DNA of 6,335 nt, from assembly GCA_039715055.1 (NCBI GenBank), contig JBDLID010000162.1:1-6335 (forward strand). The letters run 5' to 3'. Shown piece by piece: positions 1 through 5,656 of the stretch (positions within the stretch are counted from its first letter, which is position 1; every line of letters begins with the position of its first letter). A program made the translations under genes and the position numbers. This DNA comes from JBDLID01 sp039715055 (lineage in GTDB: Bacteria > Desulfobacterota > Desulfobulbia > Desulfobulbales > Desulfocapsaceae). The notes beneath the pieces were generated by a model. It worked only from the letters and a program-made list of their open reading frames with translations, ran no database searches and was not told where the DNA came from.

Positions 1-30
1 AAATACCTTCAGGACAACAGCGATGAAGTA

Positions 31-114
31 AGGGTGCAAGGTAAAAGGTAAAAGGGGCAGGGTAAAAGGTATAAGGTATAAGGTGTAGGGTATAGGGTAT
101 AGGGTGTAAGGTAT
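31..114. repeat. Degenerate heptamer tandem array (12 phased units)
   Basis: Twelve consecutive 7-nt units stay in strict register: agggtgc, aaggtaa, aaggtaa, aaggggc, agggtaa, aaggtat, aaggtat, aaggtgt, agggtat, agggtat, agggtgt, aaggtat. The core is A-R-G-G-K; the last two positions vary. No frame across it gives a plausible protein. It lies past the 3' end of the aminotransferase gene and is followed by an inverted block of the same unit (129-184). A related array sits at 1396-1437. The role is unknown; slippage-prone intergenic repeat is the plain reading. Bases 1-30 hold no identifiable gene, although an open plus-strand frame there (stop TAA at 29-31 or 49-51) could be the tail of a gene outside the window. 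Confidence 0.85.
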
Positions 115-128
115 GAAAATCATTGGTT

Positions 129-184
129 AAGGTGTGAGGTGCAGGGTCGGCCCTGCACCCTCGACCTTACACCCTGCACCTTTT
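129..184. repeat. Inverted heptamer block forming a hairpin; possible end of the minus-strand transcript
   Basis: Three plus-oriented heptamers (129-149: aaggtgt, gaggtgc, agggtcg) are followed by minus-oriented ones (151-184), so the block folds back. The core stem is ggtgcaggg (138-146) with ccctgcacc (151-159), with a 4-nt loop. A second stem pairs 131-137 with 167-173 (one G-U pair) and leaves a 7-nt bulge at 160-166, exactly one repeat unit. It begins 2 nt past the aminotransferase stop codon, so it could act as a transcript-end structure for the minus-strand cluster. No T-run follows it on that strand, so a classical intrinsic terminator is not supported. Confidence 0.6.
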
Positions 185-186
185 AG

Positions 187-1371
187 TTATGCCTTGCTTT
201 TCTCCATGGCCCGCTTGAATCCGTCGGCGGCGCGTTCGATGGTGTCTTCATTGACACAGAAGGCCAACCGGAAGTAGCCGGGAGCGCCAAAGCCGCGGCC
301 GGGGACAGCGAGAATCTTTTCTTCCTGGAGTATGGCGCAGAATTTGACGTCGTCTTCGATGGGTGACTTGGGGAAGACGTAAAAGGCGCCTTTCGGCTCC
401 ACGAAATCAAAGCCCGCCTGACGGAGAATTTTGCAGAAAATTTCACGCCTGCGGGTATAGATGGAGGAGTCCACCGTCACATCCTGGAGCTCTGCCACCA
501 CTCTCTGCATCATGGCCGGGGCATTGACGAACCCGAGGATCCGGTTGGCAAGGGTCAGGGCATCAAGAAGTGGTCCCTTATCGTCGGTCTCCGGATGAAC
601 GGCCAGGTAGCCGATTCGTTCTCCGGGAAGCGAAAGGTCTTTGGAGTAGGAGGAAAGGACAATGGAGTTTTTGGTGGCGGCAAAAATGGAGCCCACTTCA
701 TGGTCGTCAAAAACAATCTTGCGGTAAGGCTCATCGGCGATAAGAAAGATCGTATTATGGAACTTGCTGCCCTCCTCGTCAAGGATTGCCCCCAGCTGGT
801 TGAGGGCCTCCTGGGAGTAGATCTGGCCGGTGGGGTTGTTGGGCGAGTTGATAATCAGCGCTTTGGTTTTATCGGTGATCGCCGCTTTGATGGCCGCAAG
901 GTCCAGGTTGAAATCCGAGTCGCAGTTAACCACTTTGGCTACACCGCCGTGGTTGTCTATATAAAAGTGGTATTCAACAAAAAAGGGAGCCAGAACGATG
1001 ACCTCGTCTCCCGGATTGAGGATCGATTTCATCACCACGTTAAGTGCACCTGCAGCACCACAGGTCATGAGCATATCACCGTGATGGACGTCGACACCCT
1101 GCTCGGCTGACATCCGTGCCGCCAGCGCCTCGCGTACCCAGGGGTAGCCGCCGTTGGGCATATAGGCGTGCACTCCCGGGCCCTGATCGGCTGCCACTTC
1201 CCGGATCACTTCGTTGAAGCGGGGCGGTGGCGGAACATCCGGGTTGCCAAGGCTGAAGTCAAAGACATTCTCCGCACCGAATTCGGCCTTCATCTTGGCT
1301 CCTTCTTCAAACATCTTGCGAATCCAGGACGATTTTTCAGCAAAGGCTCTCATCTTTTCTGATATGGGCAT
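187..1371 (-). CDS. PLP-dependent class I/II aminotransferase
   Basis: This 394-aa protein is a fold-type I, pyridoxal-phosphate enzyme that moves an amino group between an amino acid and a 2-oxo acid in the cytoplasm. Visible family marks in order: GNP (42-44) near the substrate pocket; CGAAGAL (104-110), which holds the cofactor phosphate; NSPNNPTG (175-182); ADEPY (212-216) with the Asp that contacts the pyridine N; SYSKDLSLPGERIG (241-254) with the Schiff-base lysine K244 and R252; and R368 in YFRLAF, the expected carboxylate-binding Arg. The length is normal and no key residue is missing. Annotators would probably write aspartate aminotransferase, but the substrate cannot be read from sequence. 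The ATG is preceded on its strand by AGGAG with a 6-nt gap (1378-1382), which supports this start. It lies 56 nt behind the J-protein gene, separated by a heptamer array, and is probably the last gene of the ftsY cluster. Confidence 0.93.
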   Translation of the reverse strand: MPISEKMRAFAEKSSWIRKMFEEGAKMKAEFGAENVFDFSLGNPDVPPPPRFNEVIREVAADQGPGVHAYMPNGGYPWVREALAARMSAEQGVDVHHGDMLMTCGAAGALNVVMKSILNPGDEVIVLAPFFVEYHFYIDNHGGVAKVVNCDSDFNLDLAAIKAAITDKTKALIINSPNNPTGQIYSQEALNQLGAILDEEGSKFHNTIFLIADEPYRKIVFDDHEVGSIFAATKNSIVLSSYSKDLSLPGERIGYLAVHPETDDKGPLLDALTLANRILGFVNAPAMMQRVVAELQDVTVDSSIYTRRREIFCKILRQAGFDFVEPKGAFYVFPKSPIEDDVKFCAILQEEKILAVPGRGFGAPGYFRLAFCVNEDTIERAADGFKRAMEKSKA

Positions 1372-1395
1372 GGCAGGCTCCTGTGGATAAAATTT

Positions 1396-1437
1396 AGGGT
1401 CAAAGGTGTAGGGTTTAGGGTCTGTGGTTAGAGGTTT
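1396..1437. repeat. Second heptamer array, overlapping the 3' end of the J-protein gene
   Basis: Six 7-nt units in register: agggtca, aaggtgt, agggttt, agggtct, gtggtta, gaggttt. They show the same A-R-G-G-T core as the array at 31-114. The array fills most of the 56-nt spacer between the J-protein stop codon and the aminotransferase start. Its last two units run into the coding sequence: the stop codon (1428-1430) is the end of the fifth unit, and the sixth encodes part of the terminal K-N-L. The array therefore lies inside the inferred transcript, between two co-oriented genes. Confidence 0.65.
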
Positions 1438-2258
1438 TTCTCGAAGTACTCATAGGCCACATTGATCTCTTTCATTTTCTCCTCGGCAACAGAGCGGAAC
1501 TCATCACCGAGGTGACCGACCTTGTCGGGGTGGTATTTCATGCTCAACTTGCGATACGCCTTCTTGATGGCTCCCATATCGGCACCCGGTTCCAGTCCGA
1601 GAGTTGCGTAATAGTGATTGGCAGACACTCGACTGTCTGTGGCCTGGCGCCGCTGCCGGTACATGTACTTGGCCTCGATGGTGCGCTGATCGTAGGCGGA
1701 AATATCAAGGTAGGACGCGATGTTGCGGGCGATCTGCAGTTCTTCGTCCGGGACCGTCTGCTTGGTGTAAAGGACCTGGTAGATCAGTTCCAGGAGAATC
1801 AGTCGAGGCTCATAGGCAAAGGTCCCCTTGAACTCCTGGAGGAGCGTTTCCAGTGACTGGGTGACACCGGTAGCCTCCTTGATCAACTCCTTGACCCACA
1901 GCATCTGGGTCTGGGAGTAGCGCAGGTTGTACTGGAAGAAATTCTGGATGGTGGTGATCTCCTCCCGGGTAACAACGCCGTCGCGTTTGGCGATGTCCAT
2001 GAGGATCTGGACCAGCAGCCAGACAAAACGGTTGTGACTCTCGGTCTGGGAGGACTCGTAGGTGGAGATTTTTTTCTGCACCCAGAAGGAAAAACCCCAG
2101 AAGGCAGCAATAAAAAGAAGCACCCCTGCCAGGCCGGAGTAGAGGATGATGCCCATGAATTGAAACAGGGCTGGAAAACCTCCGGTAATGAGAATGATCA
2201 GGGCGAGGATTAAGAGACAGCCTCCACAGCCTGGTTGGTGATGTCGCTTGTATTCCAT
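1428..2258 (-). CDS. DjlA-like membrane co-chaperone (TM - TerB-like - J domain)
   Basis: This 276-aa protein has the order and size of DjlA: a hydrophobic N-terminus, a middle TerB-like helical domain and a C-terminal J domain. Residues 14-34 and 35-60 are strongly hydrophobic, giving one long or, more likely, two membrane passes after a short CGGC-containing head. Residues 74-190 look TerB-like, with the two acidic signatures DIAKRDGVVTREE (88-100) and TVPDEELQIARNIASYLDI (168-186). The J domain (about 215-275) carries the HPD triad at 243-245 in KYHPDK, needed to stimulate Hsp70 (DnaK) ATPase, and ends close to the C-terminus. It should be anchored in the inner membrane with the J domain in the cytoplasm. 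The gene starts 3 nt after the ftsY stop codon with only a weak, distant purine run (2274-2278), so it is probably translationally coupled to ftsY. Clients are unknown. DjlA is the closest named architecture; orthology is not shown. Confidence 0.85.
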   Translation of the reverse strand: MEYKRHHQPGCGGCLLILALIILITGGFPALFQFMGIILYSGLAGVLLFIAAFWGFSFWVQKKISTYESSQTESHNRFVWLLVQILMDIAKRDGVVTREEITTIQNFFQYNLRYSQTQMLWVKELIKEATGVTQSLETLLQEFKGTFAYEPRLILLELIYQVLYTKQTVPDEELQIARNIASYLDISAYDQRTIEAKYMYRQRRQATDSRVSANHYYATLGLEPGADMGAIKKAYRKLSMKYHPDKVGHLGDEFRSVAEEKMKEINVAYEYFEKNL

Positions 2259-2261
2259 GAT

Positions 2262-3380
2262 TTACTCGATTTCCCCTGCCTTTTCCTGAAACAGAGCTTC
2301 AATAAATTCATTGGCGTCGAAGTCACGCAGGTCCTCGAGCTGCTCACCGATACCGATGAAGCGGACCGGAATCTCCAGCTCCCGGCTGATGTTGGCCACA
2401 ATCCCCCCCTTGGCGGTACCGTCAAGCTTGGTCAGGGCAAGACCGGTGACAGTGACTGCTTCATTGAAGAGTCTGGCCTGGGAGACCGCATTCTGACCGG
2501 TGGTGGAGTCGAGGACCAGCAGCACCTCATGGGGTGCACCTTCCATTTTTTTGGCCATCACACGTTTGATTTTTTTCAACTCCTCCATCAGGTTGACCTG
2601 GGTGTGGAGTCGTCCTGCGGTATCGACAATGACCACGTCATAGTCTTCATTTCTGGCTCGTTCCATGGCGTCATAGGCCACGGATGAGGGGTCGGCGCCC
2701 TCATGCTGGGAGACAACCTCAACATCGTTTCTTTCGCCCCAGATTTTGAGCTGGGCCACAGCCGCGGCACGAAAGGTGTCAGCGGCAACAAGCAGTACCG
2801 ACTGGCCCGAGGCCTTGAACTTTCTGGTGATTTTACCGATGGTGGTGGTCTTGCCGACACCGTTGACACCCACGACCATTATGACAAAAGGTCCGTTTTC
2901 AGGCATGACCAGTTCTGCGGGTTTATCCGAGGCAAGGATAAAAGAGCGGATTTTTTCCTTGAGAAAGCTTTTGAGCGCCATGGGATCGGCAAGCTCCTTG
3001 CGGCCTACCTTGCGGCGTGCCTCCTCGAGAAGTTCCTGGGTCATGGCCACACCGAGATCGGCGGTGATCAGGATTTCCTCCAGTTCATCGAGAAGGTCGG
3101 AATCAATCTCTTTGCGGCCGAGAAAGAGGCTGTCCATTCGGTAGACCAGGGAATCCCTGGTCTTGGAGAGGCCGTCGGAAAGCCGATGGAACAGTCCCGG
3201 GCCGCCTTTTTCTTCGTCTGGTGTGTCTGTTGCAACAGGAGACGCGGTTCCCGTTTCCACCGGTTGCGAAGCCTCTTTCTGCCCGGCAGCATCACTTTTA
3301 AGAGGAGCCTCCATGACCTCTGCCTGAGGGGCAGGATCAGCCTCCTGTTTATTGAATTTTTTCTTAAACCAGCCGAGCAT
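2262..3380 (-). CDS. ftsY: Signal recognition particle receptor FtsY
   Basis: This 372-aa SRP-family GTPase docks SRP-ribosome complexes at the inner membrane for co-translational insertion. The N-terminus MLGWFKKKFNK is the usual short basic, amphipathic membrane-contact segment. It is followed by an acidic, low-complexity A region (12-60), shorter than in E. coli, and the four-helix N domain (about 61-155). The G domain shows GVNGVGKTT (171-179, P-loop), DTFRAAA (201-207, insertion-box side), DTAGR (253-257), TKLDG (317-321), GGI (325-327) and the closing GIGEQLEDLRDF (343-354). The C-terminal EFIEALF is typical. All GTPase motifs are intact. An in-frame stop lies 36 nt upstream with no other ATG between, so the start is firm; CAGG at 3389-3392 is a modest ribosome site. 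It leads a minus-strand cluster with the J-protein and the aminotransferase, and a promoter candidate sits at 3452-3480. Confidence 0.97.
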   Translation of the reverse strand: MLGWFKKKFNKQEADPAPQAEVMEAPLKSDAAGQKEASQPVETGTASPVATDTPDEEKGGPGLFHRLSDGLSKTRDSLVYRMDSLFLGRKEIDSDLLDELEEILITADLGVAMTQELLEEARRKVGRKELADPMALKSFLKEKIRSFILASDKPAELVMPENGPFVIMVVGVNGVGKTTTIGKITRKFKASGQSVLLVAADTFRAAAVAQLKIWGERNDVEVVSQHEGADPSSVAYDAMERARNEDYDVVIVDTAGRLHTQVNLMEELKKIKRVMAKKMEGAPHEVLLVLDSTTGQNAVSQARLFNEAVTVTGLALTKLDGTAKGGIVANISRELEIPVRFIGIGEQLEDLRDFDANEFIEALFQEKAGEIE

Positions 3381-3451
3381 ATTCAGAACCTGTGGGTAGA
3401 GTATGATTATCAGATTTTATCTGCTGCGTAAAAATCTCTGCAAAAATTTTC

Positions 3452-3480
3452 ATATTAAGGATTGAAGCAGGAGAAAGCAA
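3452..3480 (-). promoter_or_regulatory. Sigma70-like promoter candidate for the ftsY cluster
   Basis: On the minus strand, TTGCTT (3475-3480) and TAATAT (3452-3457) are separated by exactly 17 nt, a good match to -35 and -10 boxes. The predicted start near 3445 gives a leader of about 65 nt before the ftsY ATG. The leader contains a small palindrome, CAGAT-ttt-ATCTG (3411-3423), of unknown meaning. Confidence 0.45.
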
Positions 3481-3605
3481 CAAAAACAGTACAGCACCAT
3501 TTGATGTCCATCATACCGGTGAACCTCTCGGCAGGGAATTGAGCCGGGGTGTCTCAGGCGGTTTTTATTTGCTTTTCCGGAGAAGATCATTACTGTAAGA
3601 TCAGT

Positions 3606-3668
3606 TTTCCGGATCCGCAGTATACAAGGTGGTCTGGCGGATTAATGGGAAAATCCGGAAACTTTTTT
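3606..3668 (+). promoter_or_regulatory. Structured mrp leader with terminator-like hairpin
   Basis: The arm tttccggat (3606-3614) pairs with atccggaaa (3653-3661), and six Ts follow at 3663-3668. Inside it, atccgc (3613-3618) can pair with gcggat (3637-3642), sharing two bases with the outer stem. The layout resembles an intrinsic terminator or attenuator ending about 43 nt before the mrp ATG. The large loop (38 nt) makes the outer stem weak unless the inner hairpin forms too. No known riboswitch class is recognised. Confidence 0.3.
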
Positions 3669-3698
3669 AATAACAACATTTTTTCATATATTTTTTTT

Positions 3699-3704
3699 GG
3701 AGGT
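3699..3704 (+). promoter_or_regulatory. Strong ribosome binding site deciding the mrp start
   Basis: GGAGGT lies 7 nt before the ATG at 3712. An in-frame TTG at 3697 would add five residues, but it overlaps this site and would leave the ribosome no upstream signal, so 3712 is the start. Confidence 0.85.
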
Positions 3705-3711
3705 AACGATC

Positions 3712-4662
3712 ATGTCAAGTTCATGCAGTTCAGGTTCATGCGGTACTCAGGAGTCCCAGCAGGCGGCAATGGCCCAGCAGGACAACGCCATCACCCGGTC
3801 TCTCGGAAAGATTAAAAACAAGATCCTTGTCATGAGCGGCAAGGGAGGTGTCGGTAAATCGACTGTCTCTGTCAACCTTGCCCTGGCACTGGCCAAGCGG
3901 GGACACAAGGTCGGTTTGATGGATGTGGATCTTCACGGACCCGACGTCATCCGTATGCTCAATCTGACCGGGACCATTGAGCCGCCGGCGACTCCGGATG
4001 CACTTGTTGATCCCCTGGAGTACAACGAGAACCTCAAAGTGGTTTCTCTAGAATACATGATGCGTGACCGAGATGAAGCGATTATCTGGCGCGGCCCTCT
4101 GAAAATTCAGGCCATTCGCCAGTTCGTGGCCGATTTCAACTGGGGCGAGCTCGACTACCTGGTCATCGATGCCCCTCCCGGTACCGGTGATGAGCCGCTT
4201 TCCGTGGCTCAGACCATTCCGCTCACCAAGGCGCTGGTGGTGACCACTCCCCAGAAGGTGGCCCTTGCCGATGTCCGGAAATCACTGAATTTTTGTCAGG
4301 TGATCAAGATGGATATTGCCGGTGTTGTGGAAAACATGTCCGGCTTTGTCTGCCCGCACTGTAATGAGACCGTGGACATCTTCAAGTCCGGAGGCGGTGA
4401 AGAGATCGCCCGCGAATTCGACCTGCCGTTCCTCGGCCGGGTTCCCATGGATCCCAAGGTGGTAATCGCAGGTGACGACGGCAGTCCTTATCTCTCATCC
4501 GATGAAGACAGTCCAGCCACCAAGGCTTTTTCCGAGGTGGTTTCCGCCATTGAGACCCGTCTGCCGCCAGTGGCTGCCCCGGCACCCCTGAAGATGGCAC
4601 AAGCCGACGACTCATCCTGCGGTTGCGGGGGAGTGTGTAACCCGGATAGTTGCGACTGCTAA
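3712..4662 (+). CDS. mrp: Mrp/NBP35-family P-loop ATPase, iron-sulfur cluster carrier
   Basis: This 316-aa cytoplasmic ATPase of the Mrp/ApbC/Nbp35 family binds and hands over Fe-S clusters to apo-proteins. It shows the deviant Walker A GKGGVGKS (43-50), DVDLHGPD (71-78), DAPPGTGD (153-160) and the family CXXC pair CPHC (214-217), which in homologues bridges a 4Fe-4S cluster at the dimer interface. It has no N-terminal MIP18/DUF59 domain. Instead there is a short Ser/Cys head (C5, C10) and a Cys-rich tail: C303, C305, C309, C314, C316. The tail is joined by an Ala/Pro-rich linker (287-298). Both ends could bind extra metal or cluster. The start follows a strong GGAGGT. The gene is divergent from ftsY, stands alone, and is followed by long hairpins, so it is probably monocistronic. 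Confidence 0.93.
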   Translation: MSSSCSSGSCGTQESQQAAMAQQDNAITRSLGKIKNKILVMSGKGGVGKSTVSVNLALALAKRGHKVGLMDVDLHGPDVIRMLNLTGTIEPPATPDALVDPLEYNENLKVVSLEYMMRDRDEAIIWRGPLKIQAIRQFVADFNWGELDYLVIDAPPGTGDEPLSVAQTIPLTKALVVTTPQKVALADVRKSLNFCQVIKMDIAGVVENMSGFVCPHCNETVDIFKSGGGEEIAREFDLPFLGRVPMDPKVVIAGDDGSPYLSSDEDSPATKAFSEVVSAIETRLPPVAAPAPLKMAQADDSSCGCGGVCNPDSCDC

Positions 4663-4703
4663 AAGGCATTTGTAAAATTGCCTATTGGACCAATTTCTTC
4701 ATC

Positions 4704-4762
4704 ACCGGGAGATTTAAAAGCGCAGCATATGAATACTATGCTGCGCTTTTAAATCTCCCGGT
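4704..4762. terminator. 26-bp perfect hairpin downstream of mrp, possible bidirectional terminator
   Basis: Bases 4704-4729 pair without any mismatch with 4737-4762 around a 7-nt loop (4730-4736). The inner part, gcgcagcata with tatgctgcgc, flanked by AAAA (4716-4719) and TTTT (4747-4750), looks like an intrinsic terminator on either strand. The stem then continues for another 12 bp (ccgggagattt/aaatctcccgg plus one A-T pair). It begins 41 nt after the mrp stop codon. Such length with perfect pairing is more than termination needs. Confidence 0.7.
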
Positions 4763-4771
4763 TCCTCGTCT

Positions 4772-4806
4772 CTGAAAAAAAATCCTGGTTTTTCAGGAGC
4801 TTTTTT
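4772..4806 (+). terminator. Second, AT-rich hairpin followed by a T-run
   Basis: The arm ctgaaaaa (4772-4779) pairs with tttttcag (4789-4796) around a 9-nt loop, and six Ts follow 4 nt later (4801-4806). It may back up the stronger hairpin just upstream for mrp transcripts. The stem is weak (few G-C pairs) and the gap before the Ts is not ideal. An alternative short CCTG/CAGG fold (4784-4797) followed by a T-run exists on the minus strand. Confidence 0.4.
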
Positions 4807-4854
4807 GGAAAAGTAGTAATGTTCTATACTGTTTAAAGGTTGTACATCTATAAC

Positions 4855-4999
4855 TAGTGCCTGTCCATAAATGGCCCTTTTTCTCTAACTCTTCGTTGCT
4901 GTGGAAATTTTATCCTCGGAATATCAGCTATATGCCTGCGGTAAAATTGTCCTCGCGCCTCGATTTAGATAAAAAAGCCTCATTTCTGGACAGACACTA
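4855..4999. mobile_element. Foldback MITE-like element with TA flanks
   Basis: A 141-nt segment (4857-4997) is flanked by TA on both sides (4855-4856 and 4998-4999). Its ends are inverted repeats: gtgcctgtccataaatg on the left against gtgtctgtccagaaatg read from the right, 15 of 17 identical and 21 of 26 over the outer 26 nt. Inner parts also mirror each other: attttatcctcggaatat (4906-4923) against the reverse of atatgcctgcggtaaaat (4931-4948), about 13 of 18. The whole element is symmetric about 4927, the middle of atatcagctatat. It has no coding capacity. TA flanks suit the target duplication of Tc1/mariner or IS630-type transposases, so a non-autonomous derivative is the best guess. With the hairpins at 4704-4806 it accounts for most of the gene-free stretch 4663-5023. 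Confidence 0.65.
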
Positions 5000-5023
5000 A
5001 CTACCACCACTGAAGGTTCCTAA

Positions 5024-5653
5024 ATGTTCATTAAGCAACTCACCGTTGGCTCCATGGGGGTCTGCTGCTATATTATCGGCTGTTCCAAGACCAATAAGTG
5101 CGCCATCGTTGATCCCGGCGGGGAAGAAGAGCGAATTCTGGCTGAAGTTGAAAAAGGCGGGCTCACCGTTGAGTACATTATTGCCACCCACTGTCACCCG
5201 GATCACGTCTGTGGCAACCGGACCATTAAGGAAGCTACCGGTGCGCCGATCCTCATGCACGAGATCGAGGATGAATTTTTTCAAAACCCTGAGGTGGCCA
5301 ACTATTTTTCCATTCTCGGCCTCGAGGCCTCGCCGCCGGCCGATATTCTGGTTAAAGACGGTGACACCATTACCATCGGTGAAGAAAAGCTCAAGGTCAT
5401 TCTCACCCCCGGTCATACCCCCGGCGGCATCTGTCTCTACAATGCTCCAGACCTGATCACCGGCGACACCCTCTTTGTCGGCGGCATCGGCCGTACCGAT
5501 TTCCCCGGAGGCTCCTACCAGGAACTGATGGACTCACTGCAGACAAAACTTGTTCCCCTGCCCGATGAGACCGTTGTCTGGCCCGGCCACGGCTACGGCG
5601 GTGAGCGGTCAACCATCGGCCAGGAAAAACGTTCCAACCCCTACCTTGCCTAA
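5024..5653 (+). CDS. Metallo-beta-lactamase-fold hydrolase, glyoxalase II / YcbL type
   Basis: This 209-aa single-domain zinc hydrolase carries the family motif as THCHPDH (55-61), giving H56, H58, D60 and H61. The further ligands are H131 (TPGHTPGG), D148 (TGDTLF) and H189 (PGHG). GRTDFPGG (156-163) is characteristic of the short, YcbL-like branch, which lacks the C-terminal glutathione-binding domain of classical GloB. Likely activity is hydrolysis of a thioester such as S-lactoylglutathione or another thiol adduct, but the substrate is not certain. There is no signal peptide, so it should be cytoplasmic. GAAGG (5012-5016) lies 7 nt before the ATG. The gene sits only 24 nt after the foldback element and 3 nt before selB in the same frame, so the two are surely co-transcribed. 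The promoter must lie inside or before the element. Confidence 0.92.
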   Translation: MFIKQLTVGSMGVCCYIIGCSKTNKCAIVDPGGEEERILAEVEKGGLTVEYIIATHCHPDHVCGNRTIKEATGAPILMHEIEDEFFQNPEVANYFSILGLEASPPADILVKDGDTITIGEEKLKVILTPGHTPGGICLYNAPDLITGDTLFVGGIGRTDFPGGSYQELMDSLQTKLVPLPDETVVWPGHGYGGERSTIGQEKRSNPYLA

Positions 5654-5656
5654 CCC

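Larger units (their letters stand above)
3381..3711. other. Divergent ftsY/mrp intergenic region
   Basis: This 331-nt stretch has no convincing gene. Its left part holds the ftsY leader and promoter candidate. Its right part holds the mrp upstream region: three TTTCCGGA boxes (3574-3581 and 3606-3613 forward, 3654-3661 reverse), a direct repeat aagatca (3583-3589, 3597-3603), a leader hairpin followed by six Ts (3606-3668), a T-rich run (3679-3698) and the mrp ribosome site. A possible weak mrp promoter is TTGCTT (3569-3574) with TACTGT (3591-3596) at 16-nt spacing; it is too poor to call with confidence. Confidence 0.6.

Noticed and set aside
1..51. Possible 3' tail of a plus-strand gene (frame ending TAA at 49-51, or at 29-31)
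   Set aside because: Only 9 to 16 codons are visible, two frames are equally possible, and the second runs into the repeat array. Not enough to call a gene.
31..184. CRISPR array
   Set aside because: Units are 7 nt with no spacers; this is a simple tandem repeat.
595..1110. Open frame of 171 codons on the plus strand opposite the aminotransferase
   Set aside because: The minus-strand aminotransferase is complete with all catalytic motifs; this is a coding shadow.
1403..1420. Telomere-like TTTAGGG unit
   Set aside because: A single match that arises from the drift of the local heptamer array, not a telomeric tract.
3411..3423. Palindrome CAGAT-ttt-ATCTG in the ftsY leader
   Set aside because: Only 5 bp per arm; AT-rich palindromes of this size are common by chance, so no operator is claimed.
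2703..3431. Long open frame of 242 codons on the plus strand opposite ftsY
   Set aside because: It is antisense to the well-supported ftsY GTPase domains, has no recognisable family features, and such frames are expected opposite GC-rich codons.
3697..3711. Upstream TTG start for mrp adding five residues
   Set aside because: The TTG overlaps the GGAGGT ribosome site, which is ideally spaced for the ATG at 3712.
5651..5653. Selenocysteine recoding at the hydrolase stop next to selB
   Set aside because: The codon is TAA, not TGA, and the hydrolase has its full usual length.
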